Assembly: GCF_000153925.1 (NCBI RefSeq)
Contig: NZ_DS264358.1
Span: 124,001 to 188,000 of the forward strand
DNA length: 64,000 nt
Origin: [Ruminococcus] torques ATCC 27756
GTDB lineage: Bacteria; Bacillota; Clostridia; Lachnospirales; Lachnospiraceae
Reading direction: 5' to 3'
Shown: positions 27,417-36,556 of the stretch, piece after piece
How the letters are laid out: every line of letters begins with the position of its first letter
Numbering within the stretch: the stretch's first letter is position 1
The notes under the pieces: model-generated
Database searches by the model: none
What the model was told of the DNA's origin: nothing
Seen by the model: the letters and a program-made list of their open reading frames with translations, nothing else
Program-made: the position numbers and the translations under genes

Positions 27417-28582
27417 AATGCCATCCCCTGCTCTCTTACCGTTTTCCGCGGCGGTCTTGGACCTTGAAATTGATAGAAATAAGTCCGCAGCATCCCGTTG
27501 TAGATTTTCCGGTTTTTATCTGCCTTCCGTCCGAAATACCGTTCCGCTTCCTCATAGCTTGTAATCATATACGCCGACCAACTATCCAGATTTTTAAAGG
27601 CGTCTCCGAATTCTTTATATAATTTCGGAAGAGCTTCTTTTTCCTCAAGACGTTCGCCGTACGGCGGATTCGTAATAATAAATCCATACTTTTTCGGATG
27701 ACTGAGATCCTTTACTTCCCTTTGCTGAAAATGAATCAGATGACCAACCCCTGCTTCCTCTGCATTTCTGCGAGCCGCACGAAGGACAGATGCATCTGCG
27801 TCATATCCTTGGATATCAGTCTCTATATCGTCGTCTATCATATCCGTCGCCTCATCGATTGCTTCATACCATGACTTTTTCGCAATGATATTTGTCCATG
27901 TCTCAGCCGTAAACGATCGGTTCATTCCCGGAGCAATGTTGGCTGCGATCATCGCCGCCTCGATCGGAAACGTACCGCTTCCGCAAAACGGATCTACGAG
28001 AATCCGGTCTTTTTTCCACGGAGTGAGCATAATAAGCGCCGCTGCCAGATTCTCTGCGATCGGCGCTTTTCCCGCCACCGGGCGATATCCTCTCTTATGA
28101 AGCGATACTCCGGTCGTATCAAGCCCTACCGTCACCGTGTCTTTCATAAGAAACACGCGCACCGGGTAAGACGCGCCTGTTTCTTCAAACCACTTGATCC
28201 CGTATTTGCCCCGCAGTCTTTCCACCATAGCCTTCTTCATGATCGACTGAATATCAGATGGACTAAACAGCTTGCTTTTTACCGATGCCGCTTTTGCCAC
28301 CCAGAACTTTCCGTCTTTCGGTATGTAATTTTCCCACGGCAGCTCCTTCGTTTTCTCAAACAGCTCGTCAAATGTCTTTGCCTGAAAACTGCCGACTTTC
28401 ATCAATACACGCTCCGCAGTCCGCAAAAATATGTTTGCCCTGCAAACAGCCTCCGCGCCTCCGCGAAAAGTAACCCTGCCGTCTTCCACCTGTACGATCT
28501 CGTATCCGAGTTGTTCAACCTCTCGTTTGAGTACCGATTCCAAACCAAAGTGACAAGGGGCTATCCATTCTATTTTATCCAT
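27413..28582 (-). CDS. THUMP-domain class I SAM-dependent RNA methyltransferase (RlmL/YpsC-like)
   Basis: This 389-aa protein has an N-terminal THUMP RNA-binding region (about 1-160) and a UPF0020 methyltransferase domain with DPFCGSGTFPIEAA (SAM site) and the catalytic NPPYGER motif typical of N2-guanine or N6-adenine methyltransferases. Relatives modify 23S rRNA guanine (RlmL N-domain); exact target unproven. It is the first gene of the operon with rdgB and the phosphodiesterase. A terminator lies upstream, separating it from the small Lys/Asn-rich gene. Confidence 0.9.
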   Translation of the reverse strand: MDKIEWIAPCHFGLESVLKREVEQLGYEIVQVEDGRVTFRGGAEAVCRANIFLRTAERVLMKVGSFQAKTFDELFEKTKELPWENYIPKDGKFWVAKAASVKSKLFSPSDIQSIMKKAMVERLRGKYGIKWFEETGASYPVRVFLMKDTVTVGLDTTGVSLHKRGYRPVAGKAPIAENLAAALIMLTPWKKDRILVDPFCGSGTFPIEAAMIAANIAPGMNRSFTAETWTNIIAKKSWYEAIDEATDMIDDDIETDIQGYDADASVLRAARRNAEEAGVGHLIHFQQREVKDLSHPKKYGFIITNPPYGERLEEKEALPKLYKEFGDAFKNLDSWSAYMITSYEEAERYFGRKADKNRKIYNGMLRTYFYQFQGPRPPRKTVREQGMAL

Positions 28583-28623
28583 GAACTTATCCGTCCTTAC
28601 CTTTTTCTTCCTACAATATTACT

Positions 28624-28665
28624 ATAAAAACAGGGCAGAGTAAAGTTGAAGTTTACTCCGCCCTG
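28624..28665 (-). terminator. strong terminator after the Lys/Asn-rich small gene
   Basis: On the minus strand CAGGGCGGAGTAAA pairs with TTTACTCTGCCCTG (one G-T pair) and is followed by TTTTTAT. Confidence 0.85.
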
Positions 28666-28744
28666 CCATTGTTTTACTATTATTTTACCGAATAAAACAT
28701 TTCACATCGTATTCTGTAAATACGAGATGTTTTTCACCTAATCT

Positions 28745-29002
28745 TTAGTATTTGTCAGATTCGTCAAACGCGTCTCTGATCTTACCACAGTTTTTATTTC
28801 CGCCGTAGCTCATAGCAGACTTTGCGCTGTTTTTATCTGCATTTTTGTTTGCGTTTTTACTTGCATTTCTGCTTGCATTTTTTGTTGTGTTCTTATCGCA
28901 ATTTTTGCTGCTGTTCTGTGACTCTGAATAAGAAGAGAAAGCTCCGTTTTTTGACTGTGCGTTTTTGTCTGAATTGTTTGCATTACTGTAGTTTTTTGCC
29001 AT
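28745..29002 (-). CDS. Lys/Asn/Ser-rich low-complexity small protein
   Basis: The 85-aa frame starts at ATG 29002 with AGGAGG upstream. The middle is built from repeated K-N-A-S/N-K-N-A-D units of four residues; the ends are conserved-looking (MAKNYSNANNSD and CGKIRDAFDESDKY). There are two Cys and no hydrophobic segment. The composition resembles gamma-type small acid-soluble spore proteins, but no diagnostic motif is present, so function is open. It has its own terminator and a -10 element with an adjacent palindrome upstream. Confidence 0.7.
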   Translation of the reverse strand: MAKNYSNANNSDKNAQSKNGAFSSYSESQNSSKNCDKNTTKNASRNASKNANKNADKNSAKSAMSYGGNKNCGKIRDAFDESDKY

Positions 29003-29158
29003 TGTATTTTCCTCCTGTTTTTTTGATTCAAAACTAGTATTTCTCCTTATTATTTTTTATTCCTCTTTTTATTTGTGTTTTTCTTTGTATTTTATTAAAT
29101 TTTTCAAATATTTTTGTTCAATTTCTTAATTTTTTGCTTGCTTTTTCCATTTTCCTAT

Positions 29159-29195
29159 ATTATACTGTTTCTTGTAGAAAGGTTATTTTCTACAA
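29159..29195 (-). promoter_or_regulatory. -10 element with palindromic operator-like site upstream of the Lys/Asn-rich gene
   Basis: On the minus strand TATAAT (29164-29159) is preceded, 7 nt upstream, by the perfect palindrome TTGTAGAAA-N6-TTTCTACAA (29172-29195). No good -35 hexamer is present where expected, so the palindrome could bind an activator or repressor. The site is 160 nt from the gene start, so a long leader would be required. Confidence 0.4.
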
Positions 29196-29223
29196 CCCCT
29201 TATTAATTATTTATACTCCCCTC

Positions 29224-29254
29224 AAAAGACCGATGGCTCCCCCATCGGTCTTTT
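29224..29254. terminator. bidirectional terminator in the 29.0-29.5 kb gap
   Basis: AAAAGACCGATGG pairs with CCATCGGTCTTTT around a short CTCCC loop, so it can work on both strands. The rest of 29003-29499 is very AT-rich and apart from this hairpin and the palindromic site at 29172 I see no gene. Confidence 0.8.
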
Positions 29255-29499
29255 ACTTTCTTTTCTCTTCTTAAAGCGGGATGTTCATATTTTGTTCATT
29301 TATTATTTTAAATTCTTTCATTTTCTCCTCACGTTTTCTTCATTTATATCGCATATACTAAGCTTACCGAATTAAAGGTGATTACAAGTTGTTTTTGCAT
29401 AAACTTTTTCATAATACATGCTGGGAATCATATTGATTACCCGGCATCCTCCCTTTTCAGAACTATTTTTCTCCATATTTCGTATTTTCACTCTGACGC

Positions 29500-30837
29500 T
29501 TACGATTCTCCTTCTTCGCCTTTATATAACTCATACCCTTTAAGCATCTTTGTGATTTTTTCCGACGCCTCAATCCGTTCCAAAACTTTCTTCCCGGTCT
29601 CCGCCGCTTGTTTATAATCGCCCTGCGCTGCTTCCAGCTTCATTTTTCTTACGCCGGCCTCTTCTAATTGTATCGGATCTTGCTCCCATTCGATCAGTTG
29701 ACCGTATGTTTGAATCTGCTCCGTCTTCATTCCCGACCGCTCATAAGCATCGGCCAGTTTCCACAAAACGGACAATCTCGCTTTTTCCCCTATCTCTATC
29801 GCCTTTTGATTTCCACTATCCGTATGTTGATCCAAATACAATTCCATCCATTCCGCAGCGGCATCTGTTTTTCCACTCTCGTCTGTCACATTTTTCTTCA
29901 CTTCATCCGCATCTGCCGTATCTTTTTTTCTTTCCTCGTTTTCTGTATCTCCGTCTCTATCTGACCGCACCTCCGCTTCTCTGTTTGCTCTTTTATCTTT
30001 GCCCATATCTGTTTCTGTCATTTCCACACCTGGTTCTGTCGTTTCTGAGCCTGTTTTTGTCGTTTCTACATCTGTTTCTATTGTTTCTATATCTGTTCCC
30101 GTATCTGTTTTTATATCCTCCCCTGTAATCTTTTCTCCGTTCGATACAGCCAGATCTGTGTGAGCGTCTCCCATATAAACCGCCGCCAAAATACATCCCG
30201 CCGCACCTGCCGCGATTCCCGACCATACTCCGACACGCTTTTTGTCTGTCTTTTCTGTTTTGTTCCTCACTGTAGGAAGTTCTTTTAAAACTTGCAGAAA
30301 CGAGCTGTATTTTTTTCTTGTCTCTCCGATGCATTTCCCACATATACGAAAAAGACGGATTTCTTCCCGTTTTGTCAGCGCCGGAACTACTTTCATATAT
30401 GCCAGCATAAAACGAAGCGTATTCCCGTATCCAAACAGATCAGGCTCTCTGCTGCCGCAAGTATCCATTTCGTATACCGGTCTGATAAAATGACTTCTGA
30501 CAGCTCTTTTCTGCATCTGCTTCATCACCTCGGCATTTTCTCTCGATTCTGTATCCAGAAACAACACTTCTCCTTCATCAGACAACACAATTCCATACGG
30601 ATTCAAATACTTATAATTCTGTCCTTCACCGCATCGCTCATACTGCTCTGCACAGACTGCCATTTTTCGGAACCATCCAAATAAAACTGCTTTATCGACG
30701 ACCGCTTCATTCTTCATACGATCGATAAGCAGCATACCATGTACACAATCCATGCTTCTGCGGCAGTAACCTCCGTATTCGACAAATTTCAATACTTCAT
30801 ACATTTTTTCCAAGTTCACTGCATTCATTTTTTCCAT
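29500..30837 (-). CDS. bitopic membrane protein with kinase-like N-domain and TPR-like C-domain
   Basis: About 445 aa from ATG 30837 (in-frame starts exist up to 30936 and none has a convincing ribosome binding site). The cytoplasmic part (about 1-195) resembles a degenerate protein-kinase fold: a YLNPYGIVLSDEGEVLFLD segment looks like the catalytic loop/DFG strand of a pseudokinase. It is followed by one membrane helix (about 205-225), a Thr/Glu/Asp-rich linker of imperfect repeats (about 230-320) and a helical TPR-like domain at the end. This layout recalls EssB/YukC of type VII secretion, but no ESX genes are nearby. Function unknown. Confidence 0.6.
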   Translation of the reverse strand: MEKMNAVNLEKMYEVLKFVEYGGYCRRSMDCVHGMLLIDRMKNEAVVDKAVLFGWFRKMAVCAEQYERCGEGQNYKYLNPYGIVLSDEGEVLFLDTESRENAEVMKQMQKRAVRSHFIRPVYEMDTCGSREPDLFGYGNTLRFMLAYMKVVPALTKREEIRLFRICGKCIGETRKKYSSFLQVLKELPTVRNKTEKTDKKRVGVWSGIAAGAAGCILAAVYMGDAHTDLAVSNGEKITGEDIKTDTGTDIETIETDVETTKTGSETTEPGVEMTETDMGKDKRANREAEVRSDRDGDTENEERKKDTADADEVKKNVTDESGKTDAAAEWMELYLDQHTDSGNQKAIEIGEKARLSVLWKLADAYERSGMKTEQIQTYGQLIEWEQDPIQLEEAGVRKMKLEAAQGDYKQAAETGKKVLERIEASEKITKMLKGYELYKGEEGES

Positions 30838-31075
30838 ATTCACTTTTTCATCGGGTGCACATAACCGGAAGCGGGGCGTCCCTCCTGCCCCGTTCCCGAA
30901 TGAGCTTATTATTCTTGGCGAAATCCGGCGAAACAACTGCCGTAAAAGATGTGTCTTGAATCAGACTCATTTAATAAGTATTTGTATCTTACTTGAATTT
31001 ATACAGAAAAGCAAGTGTCTGCATTATCTTTTTTCTTTTGCTTTTTTGCCTTTTTCTTTTGTCTCTTTCTTACGT

Positions 31076-32176
31076 CTACACAATCCGGTCAAGCTGTTCA
31101 AGAGCCGCTGCGATCACTTTATCCATATCATAGTATTTATAATTCCCGAGTCTTCCGCCGAAAATCACGTTTTCCTCTTCGTCCGCCAGTTTTTTATACT
31201 GTTCATATAAAGCGTTGTTTTTTTCGTCGTTGACCGGATAATAAGGCTCCATTCCAACTGCCCACTCCGAGGAGTATTCTCGTGAAATCACAGTTTTCTC
31301 CTGCTTTCCGAACTCAAAATGCTTATGTTCGATCACACGTGTATAAGGCACTTCACCATCGGTATAATTGACAACCGCATTCCCCTGATAATTGTCACAG
31401 TCAAGTGTCTCCGTCTCAAATCTCACCGAACGATACTCAAGCGCTCCGAGTCTGTAACCAAAATATTCATCGATCATCCCCGTAAATATGATCTTGTCTG
31501 CAATATCCGCATTCTGAGCACGAAATTCAAAAAAGTCTGTTCCCGTAAGAACATCCGCTTTTTCAAGCATTTTTTCCACGATCGGAGTATAGCCGCCGAT
31601 CGGGATTCCCTGATATCTGTCGTTGAAATAATTGTTGTCATACACAAAACGAAACGGAAGCCTCTTAATGATAAATGCCGGAAGTTCCGTACATTTTCTT
31701 CCCCACTGCTTCTCTGTATATCCCTTGATCAGTTTTTCGTAAATATCCTTCCCACCGAGGAAAAGCGCCTGCTCCTCAAGGTTTTTCGGTTCTGTTATCC
31801 CCGACTCTTTTCGTTGTCTTTCGATGATCTTCTTTGCCTCTTCCGGTGTTTTTATTCCCCACATCCTGCTGAATGTGTTCATATTAAACGGCAGATTATA
31901 CAACTCGTCTTTATAAACTGCTACCGGAGAATTAATATAGTGATTAAACTCCGCAAATTGATTTATATAATCCCATATTTTTTTATCAGACGTATGGAAA
32001 ATATGCGCTCCGTACTTATGCACATGAATCCCTTCTACATCTTCACAGTAAATATTTCCGGCAATGTGATCTCGTTTATCGATCACAAGACATGACTTTC
32101 CCTTTTTTCCAAGCTCATATGCCATAACTGCGCCGTATAATCCCGCACCGACGATCAGATAATCATATTTTTTCAT
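31076..32176 (-). CDS. glf: UDP-galactopyranose mutase
   Basis: This 366-aa FAD enzyme interconverts UDP-galactopyranose and UDP-galactofuranose for galactofuranose-containing surface glycans. The N-terminal dinucleotide fold has GAGLYGAVMA with VIDKRDHIAGN, followed by the family segment VHKYGAHIFHT near residue 55. The C-terminal NYKYYDMDKVI segment is also typical. It stands alone without other glycan genes in the window. Confidence 0.95.
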   Translation of the reverse strand: MKKYDYLIVGAGLYGAVMAYELGKKGKSCLVIDKRDHIAGNIYCEDVEGIHVHKYGAHIFHTSDKKIWDYINQFAEFNHYINSPVAVYKDELYNLPFNMNTFSRMWGIKTPEEAKKIIERQRKESGITEPKNLEEQALFLGGKDIYEKLIKGYTEKQWGRKCTELPAFIIKRLPFRFVYDNNYFNDRYQGIPIGGYTPIVEKMLEKADVLTGTDFFEFRAQNADIADKIIFTGMIDEYFGYRLGALEYRSVRFETETLDCDNYQGNAVVNYTDGEVPYTRVIEHKHFEFGKQEKTVISREYSSEWAVGMEPYYPVNDEKNNALYEQYKKLADEEENVIFGGRLGNYKYYDMDKVIAAALEQLDRIV

Positions 32177-32319
32177 ACCAAGCCTCTCTTTCCGCGCCGC
32201 AAAATATCAGCGCTGATTTATCCTGTATTTTAACAGCATAACATCTTTTCCGCAATTTTTCTTATAATGTATCACTTTTCGTCATTTTCGTTATTTTGCC
32301 TATGTTTTTGATTTTTTTG

Positions 32320-32348
32320 TTTACAAATTAGTCATTATGCACTAAAAT
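32320..32348 (+). promoter_or_regulatory. sigma-A promoter for the phosphofructokinase gene
   Basis: TTTACA (32320-32325), 17-nt spacer, TAAAAT (32343-32348). The leader contains a small hairpin CCGCAG/CTGCGG (about 32364-32382) ahead of the ribosome binding site GGAGGT. Confidence 0.6.
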
Positions 32349-32410
32349 AATTGTATATCCGTCCGCAGCAACAACCTGCGGGCAAACATACAGAACGGAG
32401 GTACTTCATC

Positions 32411-33643
32411 ATGAAAGGAAATGTAATTGTCGGACAATCCGGTGGTCCGACAGCGGCAATCAACTCAAGTCTCGCGGGAGTATACCGCACTGCCAAAGAC
32501 AGAGGCGCAAACAAAGTATACGGTATGCTTTTCGGCATTCAGGGACTCCTTCAAGAGCGTTACATCGATTTGTCCGAGTACATTACGAACGATCTTGATA
32601 CAGAACTTTTGAAAAGAACCCCTGCGGCTTTCCTCGGATCATGCCGCTATAAACTGCCTGAGATCCACGAGAATAAAGACGTATACGAAAAAATCTTTTC
32701 AATTCTCGAAAAGCTTGACATTGAAGCCTTTATTTACATCGGCGGAAACGACTCAATGGATACGATCAAAAAACTTTCTGATTACGCCATTGTAACAGGT
32801 TACCGCACCCGATTTATCGGATGCCCTAAGACGATCGACAACGATCTTGCTCTTACAGACCACACTCCGGGATACGGAAGCGCCGCAAAATATATCGGAA
32901 CATCTGTAAAAGAAATCATCCGCGACAGCTTCTGCCTTGAATATGGAAAAGGGCTTGTTTCTATCGTTGAGATCATGGGAAGAAACGCCGGATGGCTGAC
33001 CGGAGCGGCAGCTCTTGCAAAGGGCGAGGACTGTTTGGGCCCAGATCTTATCTATCTGCCTGAACTTCCTTTTGATATCGAAGCTTTCAGCGAAAAAGTA
33101 AAAGATCTTCTGGCGAAAAAACCGTCGGTTGTTGTCGCTGTTTCGGAGGGAATCCGTCTCGCCGACGGAAGATATGTATGCGAACTCGGACAAAGCGTTG
33201 ATTTTGTCGATGCGTTCGGTCACAAACAGCTTTCGGGAACTGCAAACTATCTTGCAAGCTATATCGCCGGCGAATTCGGCTGCAAAACCCGTGCGATCGA
33301 ATTGAGCACGTTGCAGCGCTCCGCTTCCCACTGCGCTTCCAGAGTCGATATTCTCGAAGCTTATCAGGTAGGCGGCGCGGCAGTAAAAGCTGCGGATGAA
33401 GGAGATTCCGGCAAGATGGTCGTTCTCCAGCGTCTTTCCGACGATCCGTATCAATGCGGAACAGAAGTAAAAGATGTGCATAAGATTGCAAACGACGAAA
33501 AAGTCGTTCCGCGCGAATGGGTTACAGAAGACGGATCTTATGTAACCGACGATTTTGTTTCATATGTACGCCCGCTCATTCAAGGTGATGTATCTCCGGT
33601 AATGGTTGACGGTATCCCGCGTCACCTCTACCGCAAAAATTAA
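32411..33643 (+). CDS. 6-phosphofructokinase, probably pyrophosphate-dependent
   Basis: This 410-aa enzyme phosphorylates fructose-6-phosphate in glycolysis. Typical signatures are QSGGPTAAINSSLAG at the N-terminus and MGRNAGWL for substrate binding. Two diagnostic positions favour PPi over ATP as donor: the ATP-type GGDG loop reads GGND (Asp in place of Gly) and the PGTIDND motif reads PKTIDND (Lys). Pyrophosphate use is therefore inferred. The start at ATG 32411 follows CGGAGGT. It has its own promoter and terminator. Confidence 0.92.
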   Translation: MKGNVIVGQSGGPTAAINSSLAGVYRTAKDRGANKVYGMLFGIQGLLQERYIDLSEYITNDLDTELLKRTPAAFLGSCRYKLPEIHENKDVYEKIFSILEKLDIEAFIYIGGNDSMDTIKKLSDYAIVTGYRTRFIGCPKTIDNDLALTDHTPGYGSAAKYIGTSVKEIIRDSFCLEYGKGLVSIVEIMGRNAGWLTGAAALAKGEDCLGPDLIYLPELPFDIEAFSEKVKDLLAKKPSVVVAVSEGIRLADGRYVCELGQSVDFVDAFGHKQLSGTANYLASYIAGEFGCKTRAIELSTLQRSASHCASRVDILEAYQVGGAAVKAADEGDSGKMVVLQRLSDDPYQCGTEVKDVHKIANDEKVVPREWVTEDGSYVTDDFVSYVRPLIQGDVSPVMVDGIPRHLYRKN

Positions 33644-33650
33644 TTCACAT

Positions 33651-33705
33651 ACTGCCGCTCCTGATATCTATGATATGTTCACGATCAGGATGCGGCAGTT
33701 TTTTA
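33651..33705 (+). terminator. terminator of the phosphofructokinase gene
   Basis: ACTGCCGC pairs with GCGGCAGT, with inner pairing of CCTGAT and ATCAGG, followed by TTTTTTAT. Confidence 0.85.
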
Positions 33706-33893
33706 TATCCGGTTTTATAACACTGCTCCTTTTTATTCTCTTGTCTCTTTCTTATTCTTCCTTTATACTTTACCTATATACAGATGCGTTTTTCACTTAT
33801 ATATGATTACATATGAATCCATTTATTTCCGTTACGCGTCTTTGTTTCGCATAATAATTATTACAGCAATCTTATATTCAAGGAGGTTTTTTC

Positions 33894-35159
33894 ATGCTTA
33901 TTAAAAACGGTTTTCTTATAGACCCTGCCACTAAAAAATCTGGAAATTACGATATCCGAATCAAAAACGGGATCATTACAGAAATCGGAAACACTCTTTC
34001 ACCTGCCCCAAACGAGCAGGTAACAGATGCCGCCGGTCTGACTGTCGCGCCGGGACTTATCGATACGCATATCCATTTCCGTGACCCCGGATTTACTTAC
34101 AAAGAAAATATCCACACAGGTTCACAGGCCGCCGCCGCAGGAGGATTTACTTCTGTCATCTGTATGGCAAATACGTCTCCGGTCGTAGACAATACAGAAA
34201 CTTTAACAGATATTTTAGAAAGAGCGAAAGACGAAAAAATACACGTCTATCAGGCCGCTTCCGTCTCTCATAAACTGCGCGGCGAAGAAATGACCGACAT
34301 GGAAGCGTTGAAAACTGCCGGAGCATGCGGATTTACCGACGATGGCATTCCGTTGAAAAACGCCGCGTTTTTATACGAGGCAATGGAAAAATCCAAACAG
34401 CTAAACGTACCGATCAGCCTTCATGAAGAAGATCCGTCATTTATTAAAAACAACGGCGTCAACCACGGCGCGGTGTCTGAACAGCTCGGCATTTACGGTT
34501 CTCCCTCTATCGCCGAAGAATCCCTCGTCGCAAGAGACTGCATGATCGCGCTGCATTCAGGCGCCGACGTTGTTATGCAGCATATCAGCTCGGGACGTTC
34601 CGTAGACATTATCCGCCACTTTAAATCACTCGGCGCAAATATTCACACGGAAGCAACGCCGCACCATTTCACACTGACAGACGAGGCTGTTCTGACATAT
34701 GGAACACTTGCAAAGATGAACCCGCCGCTTCGCTCCGAAGCTGACCGTCAGGCAATCATCGCCGGACTCGCCGACGGAACGATCGATATTATCGCAACAG
34801 ACCATGCCCCGCACAGCAAAGAAGAAAAAGAACGCTCCATCACTGCCGCTCCAAGCGGAATCATCGGTTTGGAAACATCACTGGCGCTCGGGATCACTTC
34901 TCTTGTACGCAAAGGGCATCTGTCACTTATGCAGCTTCTCGAAAAAATGACGATCAATCCCGCCAGACTGTATCATTTAGACGGCGGAAAAATCGAAAAG
35001 GGCGCTCCTGCCGACCTCGTGATCTTCGATCCCGAAGCAAAATGGATTCCTGAATTCTTCGCTTCCATGTCGTCAAATTCACCGTTTATCGGCTGGGAAT
35101 TGTACGGAAAAGTGAAAATGACTGTATGCGGCGGAGAAATTGTATACACTGCCATTTAA
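33894..35159 (+). CDS. pyrC: dihydroorotase (class I, PyrC-type)
   Basis: The 421-aa amidohydrolase closes carbamoyl-aspartate to dihydroorotate in pyrimidine synthesis. The Zn-binding motif DTHIHFRDPG, the FTDDGIP segment and the TDHAPHSKEEK motif (catalytic Asp) are intact. The start follows AAGGAGG. No other pyr genes are next to it, so it appears as a single-gene unit ended by a strong terminator. Confidence 0.95.
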   Translation: MLIKNGFLIDPATKKSGNYDIRIKNGIITEIGNTLSPAPNEQVTDAAGLTVAPGLIDTHIHFRDPGFTYKENIHTGSQAAAAGGFTSVICMANTSPVVDNTETLTDILERAKDEKIHVYQAASVSHKLRGEEMTDMEALKTAGACGFTDDGIPLKNAAFLYEAMEKSKQLNVPISLHEEDPSFIKNNGVNHGAVSEQLGIYGSPSIAEESLVARDCMIALHSGADVVMQHISSGRSVDIIRHFKSLGANIHTEATPHHFTLTDEAVLTYGTLAKMNPPLRSEADRQAIIAGLADGTIDIIATDHAPHSKEEKERSITAAPSGIIGLETSLALGITSLVRKGHLSLMQLLEKMTINPARLYHLDGGKIEKGAPADLVIFDPEAKWIPEFFASMSSNSPFIGWELYGKVKMTVCGGEIVYTAI

Positions 35160-35167
35160 TTACTTTT

Positions 35168-35213
35168 AAAAATCTCCATCCTTCAAGTAAGAATGGAGAT
35201 TTTTTATATAATA
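35168..35213 (+). terminator. terminator of pyrC
   Basis: AAAATCTCCATCCTT pairs with AAGAATGGAGATTTT around a short loop, followed by TTTATAT. Confidence 0.85.
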
Positions 35214-35323
35214 CTATAAAGACTCCTTGACCAAAAGAAAAGCGATGACAAACATCTAAAACATGTAAGTTATTACCATAACCTATGCATTTTGTTACAT
35301 TTCAAAAAAAAGAGTAAAAATAG

Positions 35324-35332
35324 TGTTATAAT
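35324..35332 (+). promoter_or_regulatory. extended -10 promoter element at the head of the AT-rich island
   Basis: TGTTATAAT is a perfect extended -10 (TGnTATAAT) without a clear -35. It is followed by AAGGAGA at 35334 but no start codon, which suggests a decayed gene start. The gap 35160-35534 otherwise holds the pyrC terminator and AT-rich sequence without a supported gene. Confidence 0.4.
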
Positions 35333-35534
35333 TAAGGAGAAAAAATATCATCTATTCAAACTCTCAAATAAATTGACAGCAACACAAAGTCAATCACCCT
35401 AACCAAAAATATTTTTAACTAATCGTTATGTTGCCTCAAGAAATATATCATAAGGAGTGATACCATTGGAATTTTTATTTAGTTTGCCATAAAAGGTTAT
35501 AAGTTTTAAATTCCTCTTAATAAAAGGCGAAAAA

Positions 35535-35899
35535 ATGGAGTCAATTATAAAAAAGTCGGTCGGTTCTTTCAATCACATAAAGTAGAAACTGATTCCCCTA
35601 TTTTTGCAAAGGAAAAATCAGAAGAATTTATTGCGAAAGATAATATTGAACAAATCACTGATTTTTACACATTAGCGGGTCATACAGAATCTGCAGCCCG
35701 TGAAAAAGCAATCACATATATATCGGAACGTGATGATACTTATCAAAAAGCAATCGCAAAAGTTTATGATGTAACTGACGAAAAGTTTTGGGCATATTTA
35801 GAGAAATTAAAAAACTATAAACAAAGCAACCTATTAGAATTAAAAAAGAATTCTATAAAGAGTTATGCCAATGAAAACTTTACTTTTAGTTTTCATTAA
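35535..35899 (+). pseudogene. decayed duplicate of the 36557 membrane/secreted protein gene
   Basis: The segment begins with the same leader and first codons as the intact copy (ATGGAGTCAATTAT then A-tract), but the proper start codon reads ATA, the signal-peptide region is deleted and the frame shifts near 35569. Behind the shift the reading frame aligns well with the intact gene: for example NIEQITDFYTLAGHTESAAR against DIEQATEFYILAGYTESTAR, then YQKAIAK and FWAYLEKLK. It ends at a TAA at 35899 after a divergent C-terminus. It cannot produce a secreted protein as the intact gene does. Confidence 0.85.
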
Positions 35900-35943
35900 A
35901 TTCACTACTTTTAAATATTTGATGTACGAGGAAGGGAACAGAT

Positions 35944-36495
35944 ATGAAAAATTTTTTTAAAAAAACTACATTAATTCCAATTTTATTTGCTATGTTAATT
36001 TACTCTCCACTCATCACAAGCCATGCAACGCACTTAGAAACTCAAACCAAACGTCAGTCATTGCAAAAAGGAAGCGTAGTTCAAGATCAACATGTTTTTG
36101 CAATACCCGATAATGGATGGAATGTAGTGGACATAGAATTAGACTATTACGAATCTTATTATTCTTCCACTAATACACAGAATGCATTTCCATTTCGTCA
36201 AAAATTTTATATGATAAAAAGATCTGGCGCTGGAGCTAACAATATTTCTGTAGATGTATCTAACGCATTACATACGGATGGAACTAACAAAGTTATTATA
36301 TCACCGTTCCAACAAGGCGATTTGTTGGTAGATACTAGCAAGTGGGAATGGGGATGGTACTATTTTAACACTACAGTAAAATATTATCCTAAAAACACTA
36401 CCTACAAAGGACAAATCACATATTTATTAACCTGTCCAGATGGAATTCCTATGGCCTACTCAAACTCAGCAACCATACCATTAGCAACAAAATAA
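35944..36495 (+). CDS. secreted protein of unknown function
   Basis: A 183-aa protein with a clear signal peptide (MKNFFKKTTLIPILFAMLIY, cleavage near SHA) and a beta-rich, Tyr/Asn/Thr-rich mature part without cysteines except one near the C-terminus (LLTCPDG). The start is preceded by GAGGAAGGG. It lies between the decayed and intact copies of another small secreted-protein gene, in sequence clearly more AT-rich than the flanking chromosome, so the group was probably acquired. I do not recognise the family. Confidence 0.7.
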   Translation: MKNFFKKTTLIPILFAMLIYSPLITSHATHLETQTKRQSLQKGSVVQDQHVFAIPDNGWNVVDIELDYYESYYSSTNTQNAFPFRQKFYMIKRSGAGANNISVDVSNALHTDGTNKVIISPFQQGDLLVDTSKWEWGWYYFNTTVKYYPKNTTYKGQITYLLTCPDGIPMAYSNSATIPLATK

Positions 36496-36556
36496 TTTTG
36501 TGATCACCCTTAAAAATTTAAAATTGCTATTAAAAAGCAAAGAAATGGAGTCAATT

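Noticed and set aside
28704-28733. Second hairpin after the Lys/Asn-rich gene (ACATC...GATGT)
   Set aside because: Its T-run is weak and mispositioned on the minus strand; the terminator at 28624-28665 is much better.
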